Of a stretch of DNA of 24,306 nucleotides, positions 13,883 through 22,353 are shown piece by piece (positions within the stretch are counted from its first letter, which is position 1; each line of letters opens with the position of its first letter). Source of the DNA: Candidatus Calditenuaceae archaeon JGI OTU-3. Its GTDB lineage: Archaea; Thermoproteota; Nitrososphaeria_A; Caldarchaeales; Calditenuaceae. The position numbers and the translations under genes are program-made. A model generated the notes under the pieces. It did not search any database. It worked only from the letters and a program-made list of their open reading frames with translations, and was not told the DNA's origin. The DNA is taken from contig AWOC01000005.1 in NCBI GenBank assembly GCA_000494185.1, forward strand, positions 4,397 through 28,702, written 5' to 3'.

Positions 13883-15601
13883 GTGGCTGGGTTTTCTCGT
13901 ATCGATGAGCAGTTGAGGAGCGCTTTTTGGCGGAGGTCCTATCCCCAAGGTGTTAGGGAGGAGGTTGATGTTCCGGACGTGATGTATCATGAGCTTGCTA
14001 TGTCTTCGCTTAGGAGTAGGGGCGGTGCGCCTTGCTGCTTTTTTGCGGGCTCGGTCGTAAGGTGTTCTGAGATTCTAGACTACTCTCTCAGGTTTGCCTC
14101 TTTTCTGCGGTCGCGGGGTGTTAATGAGGGCTCGAGGGTGGGGCTGGTGCTGCCTAACTCGCCCCAGTTCATAGTTGCGTATCTCGGCATCTTGATGGCT
14201 GGCGGGACGGTTGTCCCCATGAATCCCCTCTACAAGTCTAGCGAGTTGAGATACATCGTCACCAAGAGCGGCACAGTGGGTATGGTATGCCTTGACCTCT
14301 TTTACGGTGAGGTTAGTGAGGCCATTAAAGATACTAGTGTAGGTTTCGTGGCTGTGTCTAATATTGCTGACCTGCTTCCTCCGGCGAAGCGCGTCCTGGG
14401 GAGGCTGCTCAAGAAGGTGCCCAGCGCTCCTGTCAAGGCTGGAGAGAAAGTGTACTTGCTTAGAGACGCGCTAAGACACAGACCGCTCTCCGAGGGTGAG
14501 GTTTTCAGGGGTAGGCCCGCGGAGAGCTGGGCGGCCATATGCTTTACAAGCGGCACCACGGGGCTGCCGAAGGGAGCTGTCCTGACGCACAGGAACCTTG
14601 TGGCGAACATACACCAGAGCTACGAGTTTGCTAAGACTGTGCTTTCGGGTGAGGAGAGGGTTCTCGCGGTCCTACCCTTCTTCCACATTTACGGCCAGAC
14701 GGCCATTATGGGGATGTCGCTCGCGTTCGGGTTCAGCATGGTTGTGCTTCCGAGGCCCGACCTCGGGGAGATACTGCGAGCCATCGAGAGGTATGGGGTG
14801 ACCATTGTTTTTGGCGTCCCGGCACTCTACAACGCTATGGTGACCTCGCCCAATTTTAGGCGCGAGATCTTCTCTAGTGTGAAGCTCTGCGTATCGGGTG
14901 CCGACAAGCTCCACCCTGAAATAGCTAGGAGGTTTGAGGATGCTACCGGCCTCAAGATCGTGGAGGGGTACGGCCTGACTGAGACGAGCCCCGTCACCCA
15001 CCTAAACCCCCCGGCTAGCCCGAGGATCGGGTCAATCGGTCTTCCGCTACCAAGCACCTACGCCTGGATCTTCAAGCTGGACTCGGACGAGCCCCTACAG
15101 GTTGGTGAGGTGGGCGAGCTGGCCGTCTCGGGGCCACAGGTGATGTGGGGATACCTTGACGACCCGGAGTCGAACAGGCAGGTCTTCTTCGAGATGTTTG
15201 GGAGGACTTGGCTAAGGACTGGAGATATCGCTAAGATGGATGAGGAGGGGTTCTTCTACATACTTGAGCGGAGGAAGGATCTGATAAAGTATAAGGGCTG
15301 GTCCATCTACCCCGCTGAGATCGAGAATATCGTTCTCCGCCACGAGGCTGTTAAGGCTGCGGCCGTCGTCGGGGTGCCGGACATCGAGGTCGGAGAGCGC
15401 GTGGTGCTCTTCCTAGCTCCGAAGACCGAGTATAGAGGCAGGATCTCGGAGAAGGAGATCATCGAATGGTGTCGGAGGAATATGCCTGTCTTCGCCGTCC
15501 CCTCAGCCGTCTTTATCAAGGACGAGCTCCCCGTCAGCATGACTGGAAAGGTTTTGAGGAGGGTTCTTAGGGAGGAGGCGATTGCCTTACTAAAGAAGTG
15601 A
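13883..15601 (+). CDS. Acyl-CoA synthetase (AMP-forming, long-chain fatty-acid type)
   Basis: Activates a fatty acid to acyl-CoA with ATP, giving AMP and PPi; the entry step of the beta-oxidation cluster. The 572 residues form a full ANL enzyme. The phosphate loop FTSGTTGLPKGAVLTH is at 221-236. The acyl/adenylate region holds LPFFHIYG and GYGLTETSPVTHLNPP (about 370-385), then TGDIAKMDEEGFFYILERRKD. The C-terminal lid has GWSIYPAEIENI, and the catalytic Lys sits in SMTGKVLRRVLREE near the end. The GTG at 13883 is chosen because a TATA box lies at the leaderless distance. It is convergent with the HACDH/ECH gene, 11 bases apart. Chain length preference cannot be read, but the LPFFHIYG type usually fits medium or long acids. 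Confidence 0.9.
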   Translation: MAGFSRIDEQLRSAFWRRSYPQGVREEVDVPDVMYHELAMSSLRSRGGAPCCFFAGSVVRCSEILDYSLRFASFLRSRGVNEGSRVGLVLPNSPQFIVAYLGILMAGGTVVPMNPLYKSSELRYIVTKSGTVGMVCLDLFYGEVSEAIKDTSVGFVAVSNIADLLPPAKRVLGRLLKKVPSAPVKAGEKVYLLRDALRHRPLSEGEVFRGRPAESWAAICFTSGTTGLPKGAVLTHRNLVANIHQSYEFAKTVLSGEERVLAVLPFFHIYGQTAIMGMSLAFGFSMVVLPRPDLGEILRAIERYGVTIVFGVPALYNAMVTSPNFRREIFSSVKLCVSGADKLHPEIARRFEDATGLKIVEGYGLTETSPVTHLNPPASPRIGSIGLPLPSTYAWIFKLDSDEPLQVGEVGELAVSGPQVMWGYLDDPESNRQVFFEMFGRTWLRTGDIAKMDEEGFFYILERRKDLIKYKGWSIYPAEIENIVLRHEAVKAAAVVGVPDIEVGERVVLFLAPKTEYRGRISEKEIIEWCRRNMPVFAVPSAVFIKDELPVSMTGKVLRRVLREEAIALLKK

Positions 15602-15612
15602 TCCCTGCATAG

Positions 15613-17577
15613 TCACTTACCCTTGAACTCGGGCTTCCTCTTAGCGAGGAAGGCCGAGACCCCCTCGACTAGGTCCTGGGTGTTGAAGAGCTCGCCGAAG
15701 AGCAGCTTCTCCAACGTAAGGCCATCCCTGATGTGGGTCTCCTGGGAGGCTCTCAGCGCTATCTTGGCGGCGCGGAGCGCTAGTGGCGGCTTCTCCGCAA
15801 GCCTCTTGAGAAGCTCCAGCGCTCCCTCCTCGAAGCCTTCCTTTGAGATAACCCTGTTCACCAGTCCTATCCTGTAGGCCTCGTCGGCCCTGATCCTCTC
15901 ACCCGTCAGTATCATCTCCGCCGCCCTAGCGAGTCCCACGAGCCTGGGGAGCCTCTGTGTCCCCCCTCCACCGGGGATCATGCCGAGGTTTATCTCTGGG
16001 AGGCCGAGCTCCGACCTGTCAGAGGCTATTCGAACGTCGCAGGCCAAAGCCAGCTCGAGGCCTCCGCCCAAGGCGTATCCGTCAATCACCGCCACGACGG
16101 GTTTCGAGCAGGACTCGATGACCTGCGCCACCCTGTAGAACATTTCAGATATCTCCCTAGCCTTGGACGCCTTGTCCTCCTCGCCGGCGAATAGGCCCGC
16201 AAAGGTTGCTATGTCTGCGCCTGCGGAGAATGCGCGGTCCCCCGCTCCTCGAAGTGCTATCACGCGAGTCGAGGAGTCTCTCTCAAGTTCTGTGATGGCG
16301 CTCTCAAGCTCCTCCAGCATCTTCAGGGTTATGGCGTTGAGCCTCTGGGGCCTGTTGAGTATCACCCACGCTAGAGGCGGCTCCCTCCTGACCATTATCT
16401 CGGAGAACTCACCTCTTAGTGGCTGTGCATTCGCCCCCTCTAGCAGGGTGGTGGAGGGCGTGTATCCCGGCCCCAGCTCCTTCTCATACTGCCTGAGGGC
16501 CTCCACTATTCTTTGCCCACCAAGCTCGGAAAGGTAGTCGAAGACCGATTTGGGGAGGTTTAGCCCCAACCTTAGCGCCGTCTCCACGTCCTCTCTGCTT
16601 GCAACCCCCTGTTCGACGAGCTTGGCCGCCTCGTTCAGCGCCGGCGCCACTAGTAAGGCGAGATCCACCACTGAGCCGGGTTCTGGGCTGATCTTGGGCC
16701 GCTCGTAGATTTTCCCCGAGTACTGGTAGAAGCCTCTCTGAGTCTTCACCCCCAACTCGCCCCTCTTGACCTTCTCAGCTACGGTCTGCACCAGCCTGAA
16801 GGTTGGGTCCCTCTCGCTTATGACCCGCATTATTCCGTGTAGCACGTCTATGCCGACGTAGTCTGCGAGCTCGAACGCCCCCATCGGAAAGCCGAGCCTG
16901 TATATCATGGCCGAGTCGACCTGCTCAACGGTGTAGAGGCCCTTCTCAACGAGGTGTGAGACCGCCTCAAACATTCTGACGATGACCCGGTTTACAACGA
17001 AGCCCGGTGTGTCGCGGCGCACGAGGACGGGGGTCTTTCCGAGCCTCTTAGCCAATGCGAACGCCGTGTCTCGAGCCTCATCCTTCGTCTGACTCCCCAC
17101 TATTATCTCGACCAGCTCCATGAGCTGTGGGGGGTTGAAGAAGTGCATGCCCAAGAAGCGCTCAGGCCTCGACAGCACCGACGCAAGCTCGTTGATGGGG
17201 ATCGAGCTGGTGTTGGTGGCGAGTAGGGCCGCCCTCGCGGCTAGGCGGTCGGCCCGCCTCAGCACGTCCTTCTTAACGTCGGGATCCTCGTACACCGCCT
17301 CGATCACAACGTCTGCGTCGGCAACCCCCTCCTCGAGCGACGTAGAGGTCCTGATCTTAGCCAGCACCTTCTCGACATCCTCGGCCTTGATCACGCCCCT
17401 TTCGGCGAACTTCCCTAGGCTCCATCGTATCCTCTCAAGGCCCCTAGCCAGAATCTCCTCTGAGACATCAACCATAGAGACCTCGAAGCCCTTCATGGCC
17501 GCCACCTGCGCTATTCCATGCCCCATCGTGCCGGCGCCCAATACGGCGACACGCCTAAGCTCTCTGCCAGCCATCAA
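15613..17577 (-). CDS. Bifunctional 3-hydroxyacyl-CoA dehydrogenase / enoyl-CoA hydratase
   Basis: Catalyses two successive beta-oxidation steps: hydration of enoyl-CoA, then NAD-dependent oxidation of 3-hydroxyacyl-CoA. The dehydrogenase comes first, in the archaeal order: the NAD loop GAGTMGHGIAQVAA at 14-27, EAVYED, NTSSIPI, and GMHFFNPPQLMELVEI with the catalytic His. Two C-terminal helical domains follow (GFVVNRV, then GFYQYSG). From about 400 comes a crotonase domain: AFSAGADI, GYALGGGLELALACDVRIAS and LPEINLGMIPGGGGTQRLPRLVG, with the two catalytic Glu. The ATG at 17574 is more likely than the TTG at 17577. In some Thermoproteota this fusion also works in the hydroxypropionate/hydroxybutyrate carbon-fixation cycle. 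The neighbours here favour fatty-acid breakdown. Confidence 0.93.
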   Translation of the reverse strand: MMAGRELRRVAVLGAGTMGHGIAQVAAMKGFEVSMVDVSEEILARGLERIRWSLGKFAERGVIKAEDVEKVLAKIRTSTSLEEGVADADVVIEAVYEDPDVKKDVLRRADRLAARAALLATNTSSIPINELASVLSRPERFLGMHFFNPPQLMELVEIIVGSQTKDEARDTAFALAKRLGKTPVLVRRDTPGFVVNRVIVRMFEAVSHLVEKGLYTVEQVDSAMIYRLGFPMGAFELADYVGIDVLHGIMRVISERDPTFRLVQTVAEKVKRGELGVKTQRGFYQYSGKIYERPKISPEPGSVVDLALLVAPALNEAAKLVEQGVASREDVETALRLGLNLPKSVFDYLSELGGQRIVEALRQYEKELGPGYTPSTTLLEGANAQPLRGEFSEIMVRREPPLAWVILNRPQRLNAITLKMLEELESAITELERDSSTRVIALRGAGDRAFSAGADIATFAGLFAGEEDKASKAREISEMFYRVAQVIESCSKPVVAVIDGYALGGGLELALACDVRIASDRSELGLPEINLGMIPGGGGTQRLPRLVGLARAAEMILTGERIRADEAYRIGLVNRVISKEGFEEGALELLKRLAEKPPLALRAAKIALRASQETHIRDGLTLEKLLFGELFNTQDLVEGVSAFLAKRKPEFKGK

Positions 17578-17590
17578 GCCTGCTTGTATC

Positions 17591-17648
17591 CACCCCTCCT
17601 AAAAATTTTTCAAGAAGGCTTGGAGGAGGGGTGTAGCCCCATTTTTAT
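17591..17648. promoter_or_regulatory. Divergent promoter region with inverted repeats
   Basis: The 91-base spacer serves two divergent genes. For the HACDH/ECH gene, AAAAATTTTT (17601-17610) is a TATA-like block about 29-32 bases from the start. For the hydrolase, ATTTTTATC (17641-17649) is the candidate. CACCCCTCCT (17591-17600) is repeated inverted as AGGAGGGGTG (17624-17633), which overlaps GGGG-TGTAG-CCCC (17628-17640). That last 13-mer occurs again at 22170-22182. These repeats could bind a shared regulator. Confidence 0.4.
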
Positions 17649-17668
17649 CGTGGGTAGTGGGGTAGTGG

Positions 17669-18685
17669 TTGGGGGCTGGTTTGGCCGAGGTCGTCGAGAT
17701 TGCCGGCGGAGTGACGAGGATTTTGCTGAGGAGTGAGGGCGGTGTCGGGCCGGGGAGCGTCAACGCGTATTTCCTCCGGTCCGGGTCTGGCGGGGGCGTT
17801 CTGGTGGACACCGGCTACAACAGCACTAGTGGCAACCTCGTAGAGGCCCTCGACGCTCTTGATGCAGAGGTTCGGGACGTTGTTCTGACACACGCCCACA
17901 TCGATCATATCGGCGGGGTCGAGGCCGTAAGGAGGAGGTTCGGTCCCCGCTTCTGGATGCATGCGAGGGAGGCGGATGGTCTCGCGGCGGTGGAAAGATG
18001 GGTCGGAGGACCCCACCTAGCCGCCCTCCGCCGCCAATCAACCTCGCTCGAGCTAGGCGAGATCCTCAGGATACTTGAAGCCTACCTCAAGTCGCTGCCA
18101 AAGGGCGTCGGGCTTCTCGGGGGGACAACCACGCATATAGGTGGCCTAGAGGTGATTCACGCGCCCGGCCATACACCCGGCCACCTCTGCGTTTACAGCC
18201 GCTCGAGCGGGATACTAGTCTCGGGAGACCACGTCCTGTCCGACACGACGACGAACGTCGCATACTATCCGCTCGCCGGCTACGAGCCGCTCAGGGAGTA
18301 CCTGAGCTCCCTAGTATTGGTGGAGGGGCTGAGGCCTCGCCTCACCCTGCCATCTCACGGCGGCCCCATTACTGATCTATCAGGGCTGGTCGACCGGTTG
18401 TTTCAGCACCACGAGAATAGACTTCTCGAGGTGTTGTCAAACATCTCGGCCCACAGCAGCCTTATCGAGGTGTCAAGCGGCGTAAGCTGGAGTAAGGGAG
18501 CGTTCGGCGAGCTAGGACCCATCGATAAGTGGCTCGCCCTGCTTGAGGCCCTGGCTCACATCGAGTTCTTGAAGGGCCTGGGGATCGTTGTGGAGGAGCA
18601 GCCATTAGTGTATAGCCGGAGGGGCGGTGAGGAGCAGCAGGTTATCTCCGACGCGCTGAGACGAATCCGCGGTGCCTCCGCCTAG
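17669..18685 (+). CDS. Metallo-beta-lactamase-fold hydrolase (glyoxalase II / LACTB2 type)
   Basis: A 338-residue zinc hydrolase. The metal ligands are all visible: THAHIDHIGG (H75, H77, D79, H80), APGHTPGHLCVY near 168-179 with its His, SGDHVLSD with its Asp, and PSHGGPI with the last His. A C-terminal part of about 100 residues (from HENRLLEVLSN) is all-alpha, as in LACTB2-like proteins. The start may be TTG at 17669 or TTG at 17681 (MAEVVEI); the TATA box does not decide between them. The likely substrate class is a thioester or phosphodiester. Sitting between beta-oxidation genes, an acyl-thioesterase role is possible, but this is inference. It is convergent with the DUF35 gene, 23 bases apart. 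Confidence 0.85.
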   Translation: MGAGLAEVVEIAGGVTRILLRSEGGVGPGSVNAYFLRSGSGGGVLVDTGYNSTSGNLVEALDALDAEVRDVVLTHAHIDHIGGVEAVRRRFGPRFWMHAREADGLAAVERWVGGPHLAALRRQSTSLELGEILRILEAYLKSLPKGVGLLGGTTTHIGGLEVIHAPGHTPGHLCVYSRSSGILVSGDHVLSDTTTNVAYYPLAGYEPLREYLSSLVLVEGLRPRLTLPSHGGPITDLSGLVDRLFQHHENRLLEVLSNISAHSSLIEVSSGVSWSKGAFGELGPIDKWLALLEALAHIEFLKGLGIVVEEQPLVYSRRGGEEQQVISDALRRIRGASA

Positions 18686-18708
18686 TCTGCTTCTGAGCCG
18701 TAGATAGA

Positions 18709-19239
18709 TTATTCTACCGGCACGAGGATGTAGGTGTAATAGTTTTCGGGCTCCCTCCTCTCCACCTCCAGCCGGACACGCATACCTACACGGATGTCCG
18801 ACGCCCCGCCCGACTTCACCCATGCAAGAACCTTGACGCCCTCCGGAAAACTCGCAATACCCACGACATAGTCGTCGTAGTGAAGGAAGCTCGTAGGCTT
18901 CGCGTATATCCTCGTAAAAGAGAGGAGCTCCCCCTCGCCGCTTATCCTCTCCCAACGCGTTTCGGAGCCGCACTTGCTGCAGGTAGGCTGTGGGGGGAAG
19001 TAGCTCGTGCCGCAGGATGGGCACTTGGTGTATAGGACCTCGCCCCTCGCCAGCCCATCGAAGAACTGCTTGAACCCCTTCACCGGGATTAGGTATCGGA
19101 GGCGTAGCTCCCTCTGGTCGAAATATAATGGATCACCCGTCTTCTCGTCCCTGACGATGGGGAGGCCGGTTCTCCTCTTCTCCTCCTCGATCGCAGCGAG
19201 GTACGATTTGATCAGCTCCTCGATCTGGGAGCGGTCCAT
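18709..19239 (-). CDS. DUF35 zinc-ribbon/OB-fold protein (thiolase partner)
   Basis: A small acyl-CoA-binding partner that in archaea forms a channel complex with thiolase-type enzymes. The Zn ribbon is LYTKCPSCGTSYFPPQPTCSKCG (C75, C78, C89, C92 when counted from the GTG at 19245). An OB fold follows (GEGELLSFTRIYAKPTSFLHYDDYVVGIASFPEGVKVLAWV). The ATG at 19239 is preferred over the GTG at 19245 because GGAGG ends six bases before it. This gives 176 residues. The helical N-terminal 60 residues (EELIKSYLAAIEEEKRRTG) are long for the family and may bind the thiolase. It lies 18 bases downstream of the thiolase gene in the same operon, the usual pairing. Confidence 0.88.
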   Translation of the reverse strand: MDRSQIEELIKSYLAAIEEEKRRTGLPIVRDEKTGDPLYFDQRELRLRYLIPVKGFKQFFDGLARGEVLYTKCPSCGTSYFPPQPTCSKCGSETRWERISGEGELLSFTRIYAKPTSFLHYDDYVVGIASFPEGVKVLAWVKSGGASDIRVGMRVRLEVERREPENYYTYILVPVE

Positions 19240-19257
19240 GGGCACCCTCCACCACCC

Positions 19258-20430
19258 CTATGTCGAGTAGATTGTGACATAGGCGTAGTGGCCTGTTCCT
19301 CCGACGTTGTGTGTCAGTACGACGCCATGCCTGATGTCGGCCTGCCTCCCCGGCTCGGCCTGTCTCCTAAGCTGCTTCACCGCCTCAACCGCCATGCCTA
19401 CTCCCGTCGCGCCTATTGGATGACCCTTAGCCTTCAGGCCTCCGTCAACGTTCACCGGCACGAGCCCCCCGATATAGGTCTGGTGCTCCTTTGCGAGCAT
19501 GAATCCCTCGCCTCTCCGGGCGAACCCGAGGTCCTCATAAGCTATGATCTCAGCTATCGTGAAGCAGTCATGCACCAGCGCCGCATCGACCTGCCTATAC
19601 GGCCTCTCGGGATCTATCCCGGCCCTTCTATAGGCCTCTTGCGCGGCCCGCCTCGCCGGGAGGAACCCCAAGAAGTCCTCTCGTCTCGATAGGTTGGCGG
19701 ATCCCGTCGCAGACCCGATAGCCCTGACCCATACAGGGGAGTCGGTGAGCTTCCTAGCCACCCGTTCGGAGGCTAGGACCGCGGCGGCCGCGCCGTCGGT
19801 TATCGGTGAGCAGTGGAGGAGTCTAAGCGGCCAAGCCACGTATCTAGACCGCATCACATCCTCCAGCTTCACGGGCTCCCTGAACTGGGCGTAAGGGTTG
19901 AGCGAGCCGTAGTAGTGGTTCTTCACCGAGATCTCCGACAGGTCCTCCTCAGTAGCTCCATACTTGTTCATATAGGCCGTAGCGTAGAGGGCGTAATAGC
20001 CTGGGAACGTGAGGCCGAAGTTCTCGAACTCCCAGAAATAGTTCCCAGCCCTGCCGATGAGCTCCATAACGTTAGGGGTCGGCGACTCGTTCATCTTCTC
20101 CACACCTAGGGCCATAGCTACATCGGCGCTACCAGAGCTGACAATATCCGCGGCCACCTTGATGGCCGCGCTTCCAGAGGCGCACGCGGCCTCGACACGC
20201 ATAGAGCCAACACCCTCGAGACCGAGATGCTCCGCCACGACAACGGCTGGGAGGGGCTCGGAGCTCCACCCACCCGCGCAGCCCACAGCCAAGAACTCTA
20301 CATCTCTAGTCTCGAGGCCTGCATCCCTGAGGGCCGCGAGCCCAGCCTCGAAAGCCAGCTCCTGAAGGGTCTTATCGCTTCTCCTACCGAACCTAGTTAT
20401 ACCGACCCCAACAATAGCCACTCGCTCCAC
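19258..20430 (-). CDS. Thiolase (SCP-x / acetyl-CoA acetyltransferase type)
   Basis: Catalyses thiolytic cleavage of 3-ketoacyl-CoA (or the reverse condensation), the last step of beta-oxidation. It has 390 residues. The nucleophile is C83 in VEAACASGSAAI, and the His motif is GHPIGATGVGMAVEAVKQL near 335-353. The end reads LTHNVGGTGHYAYV, so the second Cys of classical thiolases (CxG) is replaced by GG, as in SCP-x and archaeal acetoacetyl-CoA thiolases that pair with DUF35 proteins. The GTG at 20430 sits 26 bases after a TATA box, so the transcript is probably leaderless. It is the first gene of an operon with the DUF35 gene. A role in the mevalonate pathway is the main alternative, but no HMG-CoA synthase is adjacent. 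Confidence 0.88.
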   Translation of the reverse strand: MERVAIVGVGITRFGRRSDKTLQELAFEAGLAALRDAGLETRDVEFLAVGCAGGWSSEPLPAVVVAEHLGLEGVGSMRVEAACASGSAAIKVAADIVSSGSADVAMALGVEKMNESPTPNVMELIGRAGNYFWEFENFGLTFPGYYALYATAYMNKYGATEEDLSEISVKNHYYGSLNPYAQFREPVKLEDVMRSRYVAWPLRLLHCSPITDGAAAAVLASERVARKLTDSPVWVRAIGSATGSANLSRREDFLGFLPARRAAQEAYRRAGIDPERPYRQVDAALVHDCFTIAEIIAYEDLGFARRGEGFMLAKEHQTYIGGLVPVNVDGGLKAKGHPIGATGVGMAVEAVKQLRRQAEPGRQADIRHGVVLTHNVGGTGHYAYVTIYST

Positions 20431-20451
20431 AGAGGGTAGTACCGCGTAGAC

Positions 20452-20461
20452 AGTATAATAG
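20452..20461 (-). promoter_or_regulatory. TATA box of the thiolase-DUF35 operon
   Basis: The minus strand reads CTATTATACT, centred about 26 bases upstream of the thiolase GTG. It is one of the clearest archaeal TATA boxes in the window. Confidence 0.5.
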
Positions 20462-20495
20462 TGTTTTATGGATCGCCCCGCGGTGTATGGTGCGC

Positions 20496-21707
20496 CTAGA
20501 CCTCGAAGCCGAAGACCTTTCTCAGCAGATGCCTCATGACAGTCATACGCTGGATCTCGGCGGTGCCCTCATAGATCTTTATGACCTGGGAGTCCCTCAG
20601 ATATCTCTCGACCATGCCGTCGAGGGCTACTCCGACCCCGCCATGGATCTCGATTCCGCGGAGAGCGGCCCTCTCTGCGAGAGCGGTGGTCAGCAGCTTC
20701 GCGATCGACGCTGCTATGATAGCCTTGTCGGTCAGGCCCTTGTTTATGAGGGAGGCTGCCCAGTAGGTCATGAGTCTAGCCGCCTCCAAGTCGGTCAGAA
20801 TGTCGGCCAAGTAGAACTGTATGGCTTGGAAGGAGAGTATGGGGCGCTCGAAGGCGATCCTCTGGGTAGCGTATTGGAGCGACTTCTCAAAGACCCCTTG
20901 AAGTATCCCTACAGCCTGTGCAGCCACACCTACGCGACCATAGTCATAAGTAGTTACGGCTATCTTGAAGCCCTCATCCACCTTCCCCACGACGGCGTCC
21001 TGCGGGACCCAGACATCGTCGAGCAACACCTCTGAGGGCTGGCTACCCCTAAGCCCCATAACCTCGATTCTCTCGCCGACCCGAAGCCCGGGGGTCTCCC
21101 TCTCGACCACAAACATGGTCAGGCCTTTCCATCTCTCCGACCTGCTGGGAGGATCGCTCGTCCGCGCCAGCACGACGAAGTAGTCCGCCTTGTCGGCTGC
21201 GGTTATGAAGTATTTGCGGCCGCTTATCACCCAGCCCCCATCCTTCTCTCTAGCCCTCGTGGCTATGCCAGCCACATCGCTCCCCGCTCCGGGCTCCGTG
21301 GTTGCGTGGGCGGCGAACTTCTCGCCCCTGGCCACGGGCGGAACATACTTCCTTCTTTGCTCCTCGGTCCCGAAGAGCAGGATTGGGGTTGTGAAGAGGT
21401 TTCTAACGAGGGTCTCGGTGACAAGCGCTGCGCAGACCCTGCTAACCTCCTCTGTGTAGATGACGGTGTAGAGGTAGTCGGTACCCTGGCCACCATACTC
21501 CTCGGGTATCCCGAGGCCGGTGAAGCCCAGTTCCGCGGCCTTTCTCAGAACCTCCTCTGGGATATGGTTAGATCTCTCTATCTCCCTTACCCTAGGCTCT
21601 ACATAGAGCTCCACAAACCTCCTAACGCTCCTCCTGAAGAGCTCGTGCTCCTCGGTGAGATCGATCTTAAAGTCTACGACCGAGTCGAATGGGAGCATTT
21701 CTGCCAC
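20496..21707 (-). CDS. Acyl-CoA dehydrogenase
   Basis: An FAD enzyme that makes the 2,3-double bond of acyl-CoA, the first oxidative step of beta-oxidation; electrons normally go to ETF. It has 403 residues in the usual three domains. The helical N part contains LGFTGLGIPEEYGGQG. The beta domain has ATTEPGAGSDVAGIATRA and WVISGRKYFITAADKADYFVV. The helical C part has ALRGIEIHGGVGV and IKIYEGTAEIQRM, where the Glu of YEGT is the catalytic base position of medium-chain enzymes. The start is GTG at 21707 or ATG at 21698. A TTAAGTCTTTAC stretch about 25-35 bases upstream could be the TATA element. It runs alone but in the same direction as the SCP2 gene, 60 bases behind it. No ETF gene is visible. 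Confidence 0.92.
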   Translation of the reverse strand: MAEMLPFDSVVDFKIDLTEEHELFRRSVRRFVELYVEPRVREIERSNHIPEEVLRKAAELGFTGLGIPEEYGGQGTDYLYTVIYTEEVSRVCAALVTETLVRNLFTTPILLFGTEEQRRKYVPPVARGEKFAAHATTEPGAGSDVAGIATRAREKDGGWVISGRKYFITAADKADYFVVLARTSDPPSRSERWKGLTMFVVERETPGLRVGERIEVMGLRGSQPSEVLLDDVWVPQDAVVGKVDEGFKIAVTTYDYGRVGVAAQAVGILQGVFEKSLQYATQRIAFERPILSFQAIQFYLADILTDLEAARLMTYWAASLINKGLTDKAIIAASIAKLLTTALAERAALRGIEIHGGVGVALDGMVERYLRDSQVIKIYEGTAEIQRMTVMRHLLRKVFGFEV

Positions 21708-21767
21708 TCCCTGCTGGCTCCGACCCGCCCTTAAGTCTTTACGATCCCTAACGGTGGAGCGAGGAGA

Positions 21768-22109
21768 TCACCTCGCCTGCCCCAAGATCTTGGCGAGCTG
21801 CTGGGCCTCGAAAACGTTTCCTTGGACCCGGAGTCTCCCCGCGAAGAAGAGTCTAAAGGCGTCTGCCCGGCCGGCGAAAAGATCCGACAGGTCTTGGGAG
21901 GAGGCCACGATTGTGGCTGTGGCTGAGGATGACTCGCCCTTCAAGGCCTCGAGCCTGCCACCCCCGATCACGAGATAGAAGGGCTCGCCGTCGGTCGGCC
22001 TAAACTGGAAGCTCTTCTCTCGCTCCCCCAGGCCCTCCATAAGATCCTTGTTGGCACGGGTCCTCTCGATAAGCCTGACCAACTCCGTGAATGGGTCCTG
22101 CGAGGCCAC
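21768..22109 (-). CDS. SCP2 sterol-carrier-like lipid-binding protein
   Basis: A stand-alone SCP2-fold protein of 113 residues that probably holds fatty acyl chains or acyl-CoA in its cavity and presents them to the cluster enzymes. The family pattern is clear: FQFRPTDGEPFYLVIGGGRLEALKG, then ATATIVASSQDLSDLFAGRADAFRLFFAGRLRVQGNVFEAQQLAKIL, where a small helix and RLRVQGN close the pocket. The start is GTG at 22109, 26 bases after a TATA-like TTTTTAA. It is separated from the acyl-CoA dehydrogenase by 60 bases that contain another promoter-like stretch, so it may be co-transcribed or independent. Confidence 0.85.
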   Translation of the reverse strand: MASQDPFTELVRLIERTRANKDLMEGLGEREKSFQFRPTDGEPFYLVIGGGRLEALKGESSSATATIVASSQDLSDLFAGRADAFRLFFAGRLRVQGNVFEAQQLAKILGQAR

Positions 22110-22130
22110 GCCTCAAGGACTAGGGGAAGG

Positions 22131-22182
22131 GTTAAAAACCTTCCTCCAGAACGATCACCAGGCCCGCGGGGGGTGTAGCCCC
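22131..22182. promoter_or_regulatory. SCP2 promoter and GGGG-TGTAG-CCCC repeat
   Basis: GTTAAAAACC (22131-22140) is the TATA-like box for the minus-strand SCP2 gene at leaderless distance. Forty bases further, GGGG-TGTAG-CCCC (22170-22182) repeats exactly the 13-mer found at 17628-17640, again in a spacer between divergent genes. The rest of 22183-22353 shows no gene; TATTATCG near 22324 could be the TATA element for the FeS subunit gene. Confidence 0.4.
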
Positions 22183-22353
22183 TAAAACCTTGCACACCTC
22201 AGGCTCAGCACTGAATTGTGTGAGGGCATGTTGGGGTTTGAGGCGCGAGACCGCCGTGCGGCACGAGCTTTATACTATTGCATACAAGCTCAGGAATTCT
22301 AATGATATTTTTGGATAAGGTCTATTATCGCCATTCCATGTATACCTTGCTCG

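Noticed and set aside
17628..17640. GGGG-TGTAG-CCCC followed by ATTTTT as an intrinsic terminator
   Set aside because: It lies between two divergent genes, where no transcript should end, and recurs in another divergent spacer. A regulatory site is more likely.
20487..21035. 182-residue plus-strand open frame opposite the acyl-CoA dehydrogenase
   Set aside because: The minus strand has complete dehydrogenase motifs. The plus-strand product is low-quality sequence without domains.
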